From assembly GCA_934597125.1 (NCBI GenBank), contig CAKTQM010000001.1:1-64000 (forward strand): a stretch of 64,000 nucleotides of DNA, in the 5' to 3' direction. Position numbers and translations under genes: made by a program. Below are positions 41,056-49,573 of the stretch, one piece after another. The stretch comes from an uncultured Oscillospiraceae bacterium (GTDB lineage Bacteria > Bacillota > Clostridia > Oscillospirales > Oscillospiraceae). The notes below the pieces were generated by a model. That model was not told the DNA's origin. It made no database searches and worked only from the letters and a program-made list of their open reading frames with translations. Numbering within the stretch: the stretch's first letter is position 1; the number at the start of each line of letters is the position of its first letter.

Positions 41056-41157
41056 CCAAAGCCTCCCCCGTGTAAGGGGAGGTGGCGCGCAGCGCCGGAG
41101 GGGTTGTCAATCCCCCAATCACCTTCGGTGACAGCCCCCTTTACACAAGGGGGTCTT
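41056..41157. repeat. Two head-to-head module A repeats between ybeY and era
   Basis: Forward copy 41056-41109 (cctcccccgtgtaaggggagg, ggcgcgcagcgcc) directly followed by an inverted copy 41109-41156 (caccttcggtg, ccccctttacacaaggggg). Confidence 0.85.
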
Positions 41158-41186
41158 TGACGCGCACTCGGAAGCGCGAAACCCTC

Positions 41187-41681
41187 TTATCGTTCCAACC
41201 CCAGCTCCCGCATAATAACCTCTTCCCGTTCCCGCATCTGAGCCTTCATGACACCCTCGTCCAGATGGTCGTACCCCAGCAGATGCAGCACCGAGTGTAC
41301 CACCAGATACGCCAGCTCCCGCCGGTTAGAGTGTCCGTATTCCCTGGCCTGCGCCGCCACCCGCTCCACGGAGATCACCATGTCCCCCAACGGCACCAGT
41401 CCCGTGCCGGGGTCGGCGCCCTCCACGTCGGGCAGCTCACCGGCCGTCAGCTCGAATTCCGGAAAGCTCAGCACGTCGGTAGGCCTGTCCACCTGCCGCA
41501 TGTCCAAATTGATCTGATGGATGCCCGCGTCGCTGGTCATCAGCACGTCGATCTCGCAGGGGAAGTCCACCCCCTGCATGGCCAGCGCCGTGCGGATGAC
41601 CCGCCGGATAAACGCCTTTTTCCCGTCTCCCACCCCGGGCACGTCGGCGGTGATGGGAATGTAGTGCCGCTTTGCCATCAC
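41187..41681 (-). CDS. ybeY: Endoribonuclease YbeY (rRNA maturation factor)
   Basis: 164 residues. The zinc-binding triple-histidine motif HSVLHLLGYDH is near residue 128. YbeY processes 16S rRNA 3' ends and supports ribosome quality control. Its start overlaps the end of phoH by four bases, indicating translational coupling. Confidence 0.95.
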   Translation of the reverse strand: MMAKRHYIPITADVPGVGDGKKAFIRRVIRTALAMQGVDFPCEIDVLMTSDAGIHQINLDMRQVDRPTDVLSFPEFELTAGELPDVEGADPGTGLVPLGDMVISVERVAAQAREYGHSNRRELAYLVVHSVLHLLGYDHLDEGVMKAQMREREEVIMRELGLER

Positions 41682-42637
41682 TTTTTCCTCCTGTCCTCAT
41701 AGCGGGCGTAGGCCTCAATGATCCGCTGCACCATCACGTGGCGCACCACGTCCTCCTGGGTCAGCTGGCAGATGCCCACGCCTTCCACATCCCGCAGTAC
41801 CTTCATGGCCTCCTTCAGCCCGCTGATCTTGTCGCTGGGCAGGTCGATCTGGGTGATGTCGCCGGTGATGACTACCTTGGAGCCGAAGCCCATGCGGGTC
41901 AGAAACATCTTCATCTGCTCACGGCTGGTGTTCTGGGCCTCGTCCAGAATGATAAAGCTGTCATCCAGCGTCCGGCCTCGCATATAGGCCAGGGGCGCCA
42001 CCTCGATATTGCCCCGCTCCAGATACTTCTGGTACGTCTCCGCCCCCAGCATGTCAAACAGGGCGTCATACAGCGGCCGCAAATAGGGATCCACCTTGGA
42101 CTGCAGGTCGCCCGGCAGAAAGCCCAGCCGTTCGCCCGCCTCCACGGCGGGACGGGTCAGCACGATGCGGTTCACCTGCTTGTCCCGAAAAGCCGCCACT
42201 GCTGCCGCCACCGCCAGATACGTCTTGCCGGTGCCCGCCGGCCCCACGCCGATGGTAACGGTGTTGTGCAGCACGGAATCCACATACTGCTTCTGGCCGA
42301 TGGTCTTGGGCTTCACGGGCCGGCCCTTGCTGGTAATGCAGATCACATCCTGGGTCAGCTCACTGATCCGCTCCGATTGCCCGCTGCGGCACAGGCCGAT
42401 CACATAGCGCACATGCTGCTGGTTGATGGCCTCGCCCTTGGCGCTGAGGGTCAGCAGCGCCTGCACCGCCTTTTCCGCCAGCATCACATTTTCCGGCTCG
42501 CCGGAAATCACGATCTCGCCGCCGCGATTCACCACTTGCACCTGAAATTCCGTCTCCAGAAGCCGGATATTCTCATCAAAGGAGCCAAACAAATTGATGG
42601 CCTCCTCCATCCGTTCAATACTGATCCGTTGTTCCAT
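41678..42637 (-). CDS. phoH: PhoH-family ATPase (PhoL-like)
   Basis: 319 residues. N-terminal KH-like part (residues 1-90) and a P-loop ATPase domain with GPAGTGKTYLA near 120 and FIILDEAQNTS near 220, as in PhoH/YbeZ proteins. These act with YbeY in RNA metabolism, consistent with the overlapping downstream ybeY. Confidence 0.94.
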   Translation of the reverse strand: MEQRISIERMEEAINLFGSFDENIRLLETEFQVQVVNRGGEIVISGEPENVMLAEKAVQALLTLSAKGEAINQQHVRYVIGLCRSGQSERISELTQDVICITSKGRPVKPKTIGQKQYVDSVLHNTVTIGVGPAGTGKTYLAVAAAVAAFRDKQVNRIVLTRPAVEAGERLGFLPGDLQSKVDPYLRPLYDALFDMLGAETYQKYLERGNIEVAPLAYMRGRTLDDSFIILDEAQNTSREQMKMFLTRMGFGSKVVITGDITQIDLPSDKISGLKEAMKVLRDVEGVGICQLTQEDVVRHVMVQRIIEAYARYEDRRKK

Positions 42638-43161
42638 ATGATAGCCTTCTTTCTGAAAGGAAAATGTGTGGTAAGAAAAAGATCATTCCGCGCGGCCTAC
42701 TCTTGCCTTTGATGCATGCACGCCCCAAGCCTCCCTTGTGTAAAGGGAGGTGGCGCGAAGCGCCGGAGGGATTGACCTGAGCTGGTGCGGTCGGGCCGAC
42801 AGAGTCGTCGGCCCCTACGGAATTCTTCCGCACCTGTTCGTAGGGGGGCGGCGTCCCCGACGCCACGCCGTGCAGCGATTCGGCTCCTGCCGTCGCACCG
42901 CATGAGCTAAAAACATGCCACCGGCATGTTTTCTTTACGCCGTGACGGAGGGATTGCCGCAAGAGGGTGCAGTGGATAACTGCTGGATGCTACGGCAACA
43001 TAGCCGCCGAGATCGGCACGAACCCATGCCACTGGCATGGGTTTTTCACGCGCCGACAATCCCCCAGTCAGCCTTACGGCTGACAGCCCCCTTTGCACAA
43101 GGGGGCCTTTTTTCGGGTGCGGTGAAAACTTGCTGGATACTACGGCGGCAAAACACCCCGA
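42638..43161. repeat. Composite repeat cluster between yqfD and phoH
   Basis: No gene here. Module A (42725-42775), module B palindromes (about 42790-42875, with ggccgacagagtcgtcggcc), module C hairpin (42904-42935, atgccaccggcat with T run), partial module A (42940-42962), linker, second module C (42989-43050), inverted module A (43056-43110) and another partial C (43129-43150). Confidence 0.85.
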
Positions 43162-44355
43162 CTACTCCGCCTCCACCGCCACAGACACTCCGATCTCCTC
43201 GCTGCACTCCGCCGCCAGCGTCACCAGCAGGTATTCCCCTTGCCGCGCCGTGGAGAAGCGGGTGCCGGTCACTGTGCCGCCCTCGGTCAGCATCGTGTCC
43301 AATTGGGCCAGCAGCTGGGCCTCGCCCTCGGCCTTTGCCTGGGCGGCGGTACGCTCCACCGTTCGGGTGTCCCACCGCGTGACCTGCTCCACCGCCAGCG
43401 TCAGCGGCAGCCGCAGGCCAAAGGGCAGGGTCAGCGGTCGATATGTCACTATTTTATCACAACCTGCCCCCAACATGCTACCCCTTCCGTATAAATTTAT
43501 CCGTTGTTTTCCCACGTCCAGCGCCAGACGCTTCACACCGCGGGCCGTCTGGTATTTCTCCTCCACATAAAGGGGCACCTGCACCGACAGCTCATACCAC
43601 GTTCGGGCATATACCCGACCCCGTCCCGACATGAACCGCACCCCGCCGGAGCGGGAGTCCGCCACACCGGAGATCAGCAGCTGACCCTTTGTCACCGTGG
43701 AGCCCGCCATCACCAGCGCCTGCCCGTCCAGCGTCTCCACGCGCATCACCAGCCCGTCCCGTGCCGCCACCACGTTGGACAGCTCGCCGCTGTCCGCGAT
43801 CTCCGGCGGCCGCTTTCGCTCCACCACCTGCACATGGGCGGTACACCCCTTGATATTCACTGACAGCCACGAGATGTCCCGCAGCTCCAGCAGTACATGG
43901 TTGCGCAGATCCTCCTGATCGAAGCTCAGCGACCGTGTGCCGATGGTTACGCCGTTTTTCTCCAGCGTCCGCAGGATCTTCTCCGTGGGTACCGTCTCAT
44001 TGCCTGTCACCTGAAAATCCCAGATAAAGGTGCTGCCGTACCAGAACAGCACCACCACCAGCGCCGCCGCGCCCCACAGTACATACCGCCGCCGCAGCCG
44101 CCGCGCCGTCACCGCCGCGCCCCGCTCCTCCAGCCGCGTCAGCGCCGCGCCGCACTCCGCCGCGGCCTCCACCAGCGCCGCCGCCCCCTGCCGGGTGGTA
44201 TACAGGGTAAAGCGTTCCGCCGTCTGCCACGTCACGCCCCAAAAGGGGATGCCGTATACCCCGCACAGGTTCAGCACCCGCTCCGGCGCCGGACTCTCAC
44301 ATTGCAGCAGCACGCTGCCCCGCAGATAATTCCATACCTTTGCGTACATCGTCAC
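43162..44355 (-). CDS. yqfD: Sporulation protein YqfD
   Basis: 397 residues. A cytosolic N-terminal part (residues 1-90), one membrane span near 92-112 (YVLWGAAALVVVLFWYG), then a large extracytoplasmic part beginning IWDFQVTGNETVPTEKI, a POTRA-like strand pattern. This matches YqfD, a mother-cell sporulation protein. Overlaps yqfC by four bases. Its end is followed by a 500-base repeat cluster rather than directly by phoH, as in Bacillus. Confidence 0.88.
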   Translation of the reverse strand: MTMYAKVWNYLRGSVLLQCESPAPERVLNLCGVYGIPFWGVTWQTAERFTLYTTRQGAAALVEAAAECGAALTRLEERGAAVTARRLRRRYVLWGAAALVVVLFWYGSTFIWDFQVTGNETVPTEKILRTLEKNGVTIGTRSLSFDQEDLRNHVLLELRDISWLSVNIKGCTAHVQVVERKRPPEIADSGELSNVVAARDGLVMRVETLDGQALVMAGSTVTKGQLLISGVADSRSGGVRFMSGRGRVYARTWYELSVQVPLYVEEKYQTARGVKRLALDVGKQRINLYGRGSMLGAGCDKIVTYRPLTLPFGLRLPLTLAVEQVTRWDTRTVERTAAQAKAEGEAQLLAQLDTMLTEGGTVTGTRFSTARQGEYLLVTLAAECSEEIGVSVAVEAE

Positions 44356-44651
44356 TCCACCAGCTCGATTTTTTCAATGACCCCGTCGATCCGCAGCTCC
44401 TGCTCCGTCATGGCCTGCAATTGCAGTCCCCGCCCTGTGATGCGCACCACCACCGACCCGCCGTTGATGTCCACCGCCTCCGTGGAGTATCCCAGCACGC
44501 CCCTGTGGCGATCCATGTAAAAGGCGTGATTCCCCAGCAGCTCCATCCGGGGGATATCCGGCGCCAGCACCGGCGGCAGATCCAGCCGGTCGGCGGCCTC
44601 CAGCCCCTTTTGCGCCAGCCGTTTCCGCAGGCTCTCTCCCATTGTCCTCAC
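44352..44651 (-). CDS. yqfC: YabP/YqfC family sporulation protein
   Basis: 99 residues, the length of YqfC. The pattern NHAFYMDRHRGVLGYSTEAVDING near 50-73 and RGLQLQAMTEQELRIDGVIEKIE at the end is typical. Start ATG 44651 follows gaggtgaggaca. It is first in the yqfC-yqfD pair, which is controlled by the mother-cell sigma factor E in Bacillus. Confidence 0.88.
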   Translation of the reverse strand: MRTMGESLRKRLAQKGLEAADRLDLPPVLAPDIPRMELLGNHAFYMDRHRGVLGYSTEAVDINGGSVVVRITGRGLQLQAMTEQELRIDGVIEKIELVE

Positions 44652-44742
44652 CTCTGTGGATGTCTATGCGCCGCCGCCGGAAAACTTGCCTGTCCGGTAT
44701 GTCCCAAAGCGCCGCCGCATAGGCTGTTGCGAGGTGAGGGAA

Positions 44743-45657
44743 GTGGTAAAAACCATCAAACAGGCCGCCGCCGCGGCGGCGCTGCTGGCGCTGATGGCGC
44801 TGCTGCTGCGGCACAACGCCGCGGTGGGCCAGGCGGTGCGCCAGGGGCTGCTGCTGTGCGGCACGTCGGTGATCCCGTCGCTGTTTCCTTTTTTGGCGGC
44901 GGTGTCGCTGGCCGTGGCCTGCGGCCTGTTTGACATCTTGCGGCGGCTGCGCCTGCCGGTGGGCGTCGCCGTGTTCCTGCTGGGCGCCGTGGGGGGCTAC
45001 CCCATGGGGGCGCGGACGGCGGCGGAACTGTATCGGGCGGGAACGATCTCCCGCCCGGGGGCGGAGCGGCTGCTGACCTTTTGCAACAACGCGGGCCCGG
45101 CCTTTATCCTGTCCATCGCGGGCGTGGGAATATTTGGAAATCAAAAAATCGGATGGATCCTGTACGGGATCCATGTTCTGTCGGCCCTGCTGGCGGGAGG
45201 GCTGCTGGGGGGCGGATTCGGTGAAACGGGGAAAAGGGGCAATAACGGGTCAATAACCCCCGTTTATGTACCCATAACCCCCGTTAATGCACCGTTTTCT
45301 CCGGCTGTTTTTGTGTCAATTCTGCGAAATACCGCGTTTACCATGGTGAATATCTGTGGATTCGTCCTCTTTTTTCTGGCGCTGACGACTCTTTTCCGGC
45401 AACTTTGTCCGGTTATCCCCCCGCCGGTTTTTGGAATATTGGAGCTGACGGTGGGTATCACCACCCTGAAAAACGACGCCGTCTCCTTCTGTGCCGCCGC
45501 CGCACTGCTGGGCTGGGGCGGGCTGTCCGTCCACTGCCAGACGGCGGCGGTACTGGAGGGAACCGGCCTGTCTCTGGGGCGGTATCTGCTGGCAAAGGCG
45601 CTTCAGGCCGTGGTTTCCGCCCTGCTGGCGCTGGCGGTGTGCCGCTTTTTGTTTTAG
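44743..45657 (+). CDS. YlbJ-like nucleoside-recognition (Gate) domain membrane protein
   Basis: 304 residues from GTG 44743, set by gaggtgaggga upstream. About eight membrane spans; GLLLCGTSVIPSLFPFLAAVSLA near 30-52, GGYPMGARTAAELYRAG near 88 and FCNNAGPAFILS near 118 are characteristic of the sporulation membrane protein YlbJ and related Gate-domain proteins. Probably a sporulation-linked membrane protein. It is divergent from yqfC, with about 90 bases between them. Confidence 0.78.
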   Translation: MVKTIKQAAAAAALLALMALLLRHNAAVGQAVRQGLLLCGTSVIPSLFPFLAAVSLAVACGLFDILRRLRLPVGVAVFLLGAVGGYPMGARTAAELYRAGTISRPGAERLLTFCNNAGPAFILSIAGVGIFGNQKIGWILYGIHVLSALLAGGLLGGGFGETGKRGNNGSITPVYVPITPVNAPFSPAVFVSILRNTAFTMVNICGFVLFFLALTTLFRQLCPVIPPPVFGILELTVGITTLKNDAVSFCAAAALLGWGGLSVHCQTAAVLEGTGLSLGRYLLAKALQAVVSALLALAVCRFLF

Positions 45658-45733
45658 CGAAAAAAATACGTGCAAATCCCTCCGCAACGCGCTATAATAG
45701 GGAGCAAATACGATCCCGATAAGGAGGGATAGC

Positions 45734-46519
45734 ATGCGCATCACCGTAAAAGTCGGCACCTCTACCCTGGCTCACGCCACGGGGCGGCTGAATATCCAGC
45801 GGATGGAGAAGCTGTGCAAAGTCCTGAGCGACCTGAAAAACGCGGGGCATGAGATCATTCTGGTGTCCTCCGGCGCCATCGGCATGGGCGTGGGCAAGCT
45901 GAACCTGCCGGGGCGGCCCAAGGATATGCCCACCAAGCAGGCGGCCGCCGCCGTTGGCCAGTGCGAATTGATGTACACCTATGACAAGCTGTTCAATGAG
46001 TACAGCCACACCGTGGCCCAGGTGCTGCTGACCGGTGAGGACGTGAAAAACGAGCACCGCAGCCGCAACATGCGCAACACCATCTTCCGGCTGCTGGAGC
46101 TGGGGGCGCTGCCGGTCATCAACGAGAACGATGCCGTGGCTACCGATGAGATCGGCGTGGAGAACACCATTGGAGAGAACGACACCCTGTCCGCCATTGT
46201 GGCGGCGGCGGTGGGGGCGGATCTGCTGATCCTGCTGAGCGACATTGACGGCCTGTACGACAGCGATCCCCACAAAAATCCGGACGCGAAGCTCATCAGC
46301 ACTGTGGCGGCCATCGACGACCACATCCTTTCTCTGGGGGGCGGCAGCGGCTCGGCTCTGGGCACCGGCGGCATGGCAACGAAGCTGCACGCCGCACAGG
46401 TGGCTACGGCGGCGGGCTGCGAAATGGTTATCGCCAACGGCCAGCGGCCGGAGCTTCTATACGACATTGTGGCGGGCGCGCCGGTGGGCACCCGCTTTCT
46501 GGCAAAGGAGGGCAAGTGA
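45734..46519 (+). CDS. proB: Glutamate 5-kinase
   Basis: 261 residues. Phosphorylates glutamate in the first step of proline synthesis. Amino acid kinase fold with [12 protein letters not shown] at the start, [15 protein letters not shown] near 47 and [12 protein letters not shown] near 133. It lacks the C-terminal PUA domain present in longer ProB proteins (about 370 residues), which is common in Firmicutes. ATG 45734 has aaggagggat upstream. proA follows immediately. Confidence 0.95.
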   Translation: MRITVKVGTSTLAHATGRLNIQRMEKLCKVLSDLKNAGHEIILVSSGAIGMGVGKLNLPGRPKDMPTKQAAAAVGQCELMYTYDKLFNEYSHTVAQVLLTGEDVKNEHRSRNMRNTIFRLLELGALPVINENDAVATDEIGVENTIGENDTLSAIVAAAVGADLLILLSDIDGLYDSDPHKNPDAKLISTVAAIDDHILSLGGGSGSALGTGGMATKLHAAQVATAAGCEMVIANGQRPELLYDIVAGAPVGTRFLAKEGK

Positions 46520-46520
46520 C

Positions 46521-47777
46521 ATGACGACCATTGACATTTTGAAAAAGACCAAAGGGGCGTGGAAGAGCATCTGCAACGCCTCCGCCGAGACGAAAAACGC
46601 CCTGCTGCTGGCTATGGCCAACAGCCTGGAGCGGAACCGCGCCCTGATTTTAGTGGAAAACCGCGCGGACATGGACGCGGCACGGGGACACATCTCCGAT
46701 GTGATGCTGGATCGGCTCTATCTGGATGAGAAGCGGCTGGCCGGTATGGCGGAGGGCGTGCGGGCCATCGCGGCGCTGCCGGATCACACGGGGCGCATTT
46801 TGTCGGAGGTACACCGGCCCAACGGCATGACGATCTATAAGAAGCAGGTGCCTCTGGGGCTGGTGTCCATCATCTATGAGAGCCGGCCCAACGTCACCTC
46901 TGACGCGGCGGCGCTGGCACTGAAAAGCGGCAACGTGTGCATGCTGCGGTGCGGCAAGGAGGCCTACCGCTCCGCCCACGCCATTGTGCGGGCGCTGAAG
47001 GAGGGCATCACCGCCGCGGGCGGCGACGCCGACATTCTGAACATCACCGAGGACATCAGCCGCCAGAGTGCCGCGGACATTATGACGGCCAAGGGGCTGG
47101 TGGATCTGCTGATTCCCCGGGGCGGCGCGGGGCTGATCCGCTCCTGCGTGGAGAACGCCACGGTGCCCTGCATCGAGACGGGCACCGGCATCTGCCACGT
47201 GTATGTGGATGAATTCGCGGATCTGGAGATGGCGCTGCGGATCGTGGTGAACGCCAAGACCAGCCGTCCCTCGGTGTGCAACGCGGAGGAGGTGCTGCTG
47301 GTACACAGCGCCGTGGCGGAAAGCTTCCTGCCGATGCTGAAAAAGGCGGTGGTGGATGACCGGGCCGCGATGGGGCAGGTTCCGGTGGAGCTGCGGCTGG
47401 ACAGCCGCGCGGCGGCCATCATTCCCGGTACGCCTGCGGGGGAGCGGGACTTTGACACGGAGTTTCTGGATTACATTCTGGCGGTCAAGGTGGTGGACGG
47501 CGTGGACGAGGCCATCGCCCACATTCTGGCCCGCTCCACCGGCCACAGCGAGTGCATCGTGACGGAGAACGCGGAAAACGCGGAGCGGTTCGTCAACGAG
47601 ACCGACAGCGCGGCGGTGTATGTGAACGTGTCCACCCGCTTTACCGACGGGGGGGAGTTCGGCCTTGGCTGCGAAATGGGCATCTCCACCCAGAAGCTCC
47701 ACGCCCGCGGGCCCATGGGGCTGGATGAGCTGAGCACGTACAAGTACATTGTGCGGGGGAACGGACAGATACGATGA
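46521..47777 (+). CDS. proA: Gamma-glutamyl phosphate reductase
   Basis: 418 residues from ATG 46521, one base after the proB stop. Aldehyde dehydrogenase fold; the catalytic Cys is in [11 protein letters not shown] near 252, and [18 protein letters not shown] near 120 is the family signature. Second step of proline synthesis. proC is not in the window. The longer frame starting at 46245 is within proB and is not used. Confidence 0.95.
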   Translation: MTTIDILKKTKGAWKSICNASAETKNALLLAMANSLERNRALILVENRADMDAARGHISDVMLDRLYLDEKRLAGMAEGVRAIAALPDHTGRILSEVHRPNGMTIYKKQVPLGLVSIIYESRPNVTSDAAALALKSGNVCMLRCGKEAYRSAHAIVRALKEGITAAGGDADILNITEDISRQSAADIMTAKGLVDLLIPRGGAGLIRSCVENATVPCIETGTGICHVYVDEFADLEMALRIVVNAKTSRPSVCNAEEVLLVHSAVAESFLPMLKKAVVDDRAAMGQVPVELRLDSRAAAIIPGTPAGERDFDTEFLDYILAVKVVDGVDEAIAHILARSTGHSECIVTENAENAERFVNETDSAAVYVNVSTRFTDGGEFGLGCEMGISTQKLHARGPMGLDELSTYKYIVRGNGQIR

Positions 47778-47784
47778 ATATAAC

Positions 47785-47814
47785 AAAAAAGAGAGCCGTG
47801 GGGCTCTCTTTTTT
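47785..47814 (+). terminator. Terminator of proBA
   Basis: Stem aaaaaagagagcc with a 3-base loop and T run, 8 bases after the proA stop. Confidence 0.9.
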
Positions 47815-47849
47815 CGTTGTCAACTGATGGTATTGGTTTCGCAGAAATC

Positions 47850-47897
47850 AAAGGCTCCCCCGTACAAGGGGAGGCGGCGCGAAGCGCCGGGGGGAAC
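47850..47897 (+). repeat. Module A repeat copy
   Basis: ggctcccccgtacaaggggag followed by ggcgcgaagcgcc, ending just before the convergent HTH gene. Confidence 0.8.
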
Positions 47898-47904
47898 GAA
47901 AGGA

Positions 47905-48144
47905 TTATGAAATAGATGAGTTGTCTATTCGGGATTCTATTGTCTGGACGATCTCGTGGGGCGCGATATCCAGCGCCTGGGCGATCTTAAACAGCGTGTC
48001 CAGGGTGGGAGCGCGAAGACCCCGCTCAATTTTGCTGTAATGAGTTCGATCCAGACCGGCCAGACCGCTTAAAAGCTCCTGCGACATGCCTTTCCTTGTC
48101 CGGTATTCCTGCAAAACCTGACCGATCAATACGGCGTCTACCAC
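47905..48144 (-). CDS. XRE-family HTH regulator
   Basis: 79 residues, one helix-turn-helix (RKGMSQELLSGLAGLDRTHYSKIERGLRAPTLDTLF in parts) with a short acidic tail. The start codon ATG 48144 follows gaggtgatct. It resembles small chromosomal or element-borne repressors. Divergent from the small gene at 48252. Target unknown. Confidence 0.85.
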   Translation of the reverse strand: MVDAVLIGQVLQEYRTRKGMSQELLSGLAGLDRTHYSKIERGLRAPTLDTLFKIAQALDIAPHEIVQTIESRIDNSSIS

Positions 48145-48251
48145 AAGATCACCTCCCGTTATGTATCATGATAACAGGAGGGGGCTTTTTCTTTGGGGCC
48201 ACTTGACCTCAAAGAAAAAATCGTATATACTGACAGCGAGGAGGGATCGCG

Positions 48252-48431
48252 GTGAAAGTGGTTACGATTTGTGTGGAGAATGCGCTGTACGAATTTTACC
48301 ATAGGGTTGGACAGCAGGCAGGCGGCCTGCCGCCCGCCAAGGCGAAAAGAGCAAAAAGCACCGAAAAGACGCGCTGGCAAGCGTGTTTGCGTATGTACGA
48401 AGGTAGTTACGTTGAACGGCGGGCGGGGTAG
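48252..48431 (+). pseudogene. Degenerate paralogue of the 53-residue protein at 48500, cut by a module B repeat
   Basis: GTG start at 48252 with gaggagggat upstream gives VKVVTICVENALYEFYHRVG followed by QQAG. This aligns with the start of the gene at 48500-48661 (MKEITIHIPDYLYTFYRKIGQQ). After that the sequence loses similarity, becomes Lys and Arg rich, and ends in a stop codon supplied by a module B palindrome (48418-48447). It is therefore probably an inactivated copy; a short functional peptide cannot be excluded. Confidence 0.6.
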
Positions 48432-48486
48432 AACCCCGCCCCTACGGAGCGTCTCAAAGCCTCCCCTGTGTAAGGGGAGGTGGCCC
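48416..48486 (+). repeat. Module B palindrome followed by half of a module A
   Basis: ggcggggtagaaccccgcc at about 48422-48440 and then cctcccctgtgtaaggggagg at 48457-48480. The second hairpin of module A is missing, so this copy is truncated. Confidence 0.75.
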
Positions 48487-48499
48487 TGTCTCGCTGTAT

Positions 48500-48661
48500 T
48501 CAGGATTTTTCTTTTTTGTGCAGGGCGTTCAAACTTAGCTCTCCTGCCAATTTGAATAAGGTATCGCTGATAACTTGCTCAACCGGCAAATTTGTCTGTT
48601 GCCCGATTTTGCGATAAAACGTATAGAGGTAATCGGGAATGTGAATGGTGATCTCTTTCAT
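48500..48661 (-). CDS. Small RHH-like protein, 53 residues
   Basis: From ATG 48661 with ggagcg upstream: MKEITIHIPDYLYTFYRKIG and onward, a beta strand followed by two helices, the layout of ribbon-helix-helix DNA-binding proteins such as antitoxins. No toxin gene is adjacent. Divergent from the HTH gene at 48789 with a long palindrome in between. Function inferred only from fold pattern. Confidence 0.6.
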   Translation of the reverse strand: MKEITIHIPDYLYTFYRKIGQQTNLPVEQVISDTLFKLAGELSLNALHKKEKS

Positions 48662-48724
48662 AGGGAAAACGCTCCTTTTACTGCTGACAATAGAAATGGC
48701 TGTATAAAGCATACAACATTTTCA

Positions 48725-48762
48725 AATATTACGCAAGTGCGTACACGCATTTGCGTAATATT
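48725..48762. promoter_or_regulatory. Candidate operator: 38-base near-perfect palindrome with four half-sites
   Basis: Starts aatattacgcaag and ends with the matching ttgcgtaatatt; the inner tgcgt and acgca also pair, so the half-site TGCGTA or its complement occurs four times. It lies between the divergent genes at 48661 and 48789. Confidence 0.65.
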
Positions 48763-48788
48763 TTTTACAATTGCCGTGAGGTGATGGT

Positions 48789-49031
48789 ATGGCGGTAAAA
48801 GACGCGGTGGCGGAGCGGTTCCGCCAGCTCTGCGACCAGCGGGGCATCAAAAGCAATGAACTGGCCAATTTGTCCGGTGTGACGCCCTCTACGGTGTATA
48901 GTCTGCTGGATCAGCGGCGGCGGGATATTTCCATTACCACCATCAAAAAGCTTTGTGATGGGTTGGACATCACGCTGGGGGCGTTTTTCTCAACGCCGGA
49001 ATTTGACGGGCTGGAACAGGAAGTGCAATGA
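48789..49031 (+). CDS. XRE-family HTH regulator
   Basis: 80 residues: KSNELANLSGVTPSTVYSLLDQRRRDISITTIKKLCDGL is a Cro/C1-type helix-turn-helix, followed by a short acidic tail. ATG 48789 follows gaggtgatggt. The palindrome 27 bases upstream is its probable binding site, giving control of itself and the RHH-like gene. A terminator closes the gene. Confidence 0.88.
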   Translation: MAVKDAVAERFRQLCDQRGIKSNELANLSGVTPSTVYSLLDQRRRDISITTIKKLCDGLDITLGAFFSTPEFDGLEQEVQ

Positions 49032-49036
49032 CAGAT

Positions 49037-49071
49037 AAAAAGCGAGACGGCTTGGGCCGTCTCGCTTTTTA
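49037..49071. terminator. Bidirectional terminator
   Basis: Perfect stem aaaaagcgagacggc with a 3-base loop and T run, between the HTH gene and the convergent gene at 49069. Confidence 0.88.
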
Positions 49072-49335
49072 TTCCCGCCATTTTTCAGCGTCGGGGGAAA
49101 AGACGACGCGGATGGCGGGAGAAGTTTGGGTCTGGGGGACTGGGTCGCCGGCGGGGGGCTGCTTTTGCAGCGCCGCCCGCATGGCCGCCAGCTCCTTCAT
49201 GGCGGCGGCCAGCTCCTTGACCTCTTTTATGGCGGTTTCATCGCCGGACATGCGGTCAGCCAGGTCGGCGCAGGCGCGGCTCAGCTTCTCCGCCGCCTGA
49301 CGCATACGGCTCTCCCATGCCGTGGTTCTTGCCAT
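49069..49335 (-). CDS. Small coiled-coil hypothetical protein
   Basis: 88 residues; residues about 8-60 are an Ala, Glu and Lys rich amphipathic helix with heptad spacing, followed by a Pro-rich linker and a short basic C-terminus. ATG 49335 follows aaaggagcg on the minus strand. It starts three bases after the end of the small zinc-ribbon gene, so the two form a unit. No family recognised. Confidence 0.65.
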   Translation of the reverse strand: MARTTAWESRMRQAAEKLSRACADLADRMSGDETAIKEVKELAAAMKELAAMRAALQKQPPAGDPVPQTQTSPAIRVVFSPDAEKWRE

Positions 49336-49338
49336 GGA

Positions 49339-49500
49339 TCACGCTCCTTTCGTCAAATACGGCGCGAATATTTGCGCCGCGTAGTCCGCCAGACAGTCTG
49401 TGCAGACGGCCTGGCCGTTGATGTGGTAGTAGGATTCCCCTGTGTAGATCTCTCCGCCGCACTGGGCGCAGACCGCGCTGACGCCTTCGTAAGACTGCAT
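49339..49500 (-). CDS. Small zinc-ribbon protein, 53 residues
   Basis: From ATG 49500 with gaggaggtg upstream. Two CxxC pairs (CAQCGGEIYTGESYY and CTDCLADY) separated by about 18 residues, with a His between them, form a LIM- or zinc-ribbon-like metal site. Longer open frames through this region are shadows of the TrmH gene. Co-transcribed with the coiled-coil gene. Function unknown. Confidence 0.72.
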   Translation of the reverse strand: MQSYEGVSAVCAQCGGEIYTGESYYHINGQAVCTDCLADYAAQIFAPYLTKGA

Positions 49501-49530
49501 ACCGGTCACCTCCTCGCCTGTGGCGGCAAA

Positions 49531-49564
49531 GAAAGAGGCTGTTGCCCTGCAAAAGGCAACAGCC
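49531..49564 (-). terminator. Terminator of the TrmH-type gene
   Basis: Stem ggctgttgcc / ggcaacagcc with an 8-base loop and T-rich tail on the minus strand, 10 bases after the stop. Confidence 0.75.
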
Positions 49565-49573
49565 AGAGGATTT

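Noticed and set aside
46245-46520. Longer proA starting inside proB
   Set aside because: The ATG at 46521 gives the normal ProA N-terminus and sits right after the proB stop with a good ribosome binding site.
48725-48762. Intrinsic terminator
   Set aside because: A T run follows, but no intact plus-strand gene ends just upstream, and the repeated half-sites between divergent genes fit an operator better. Kept open in the findings.
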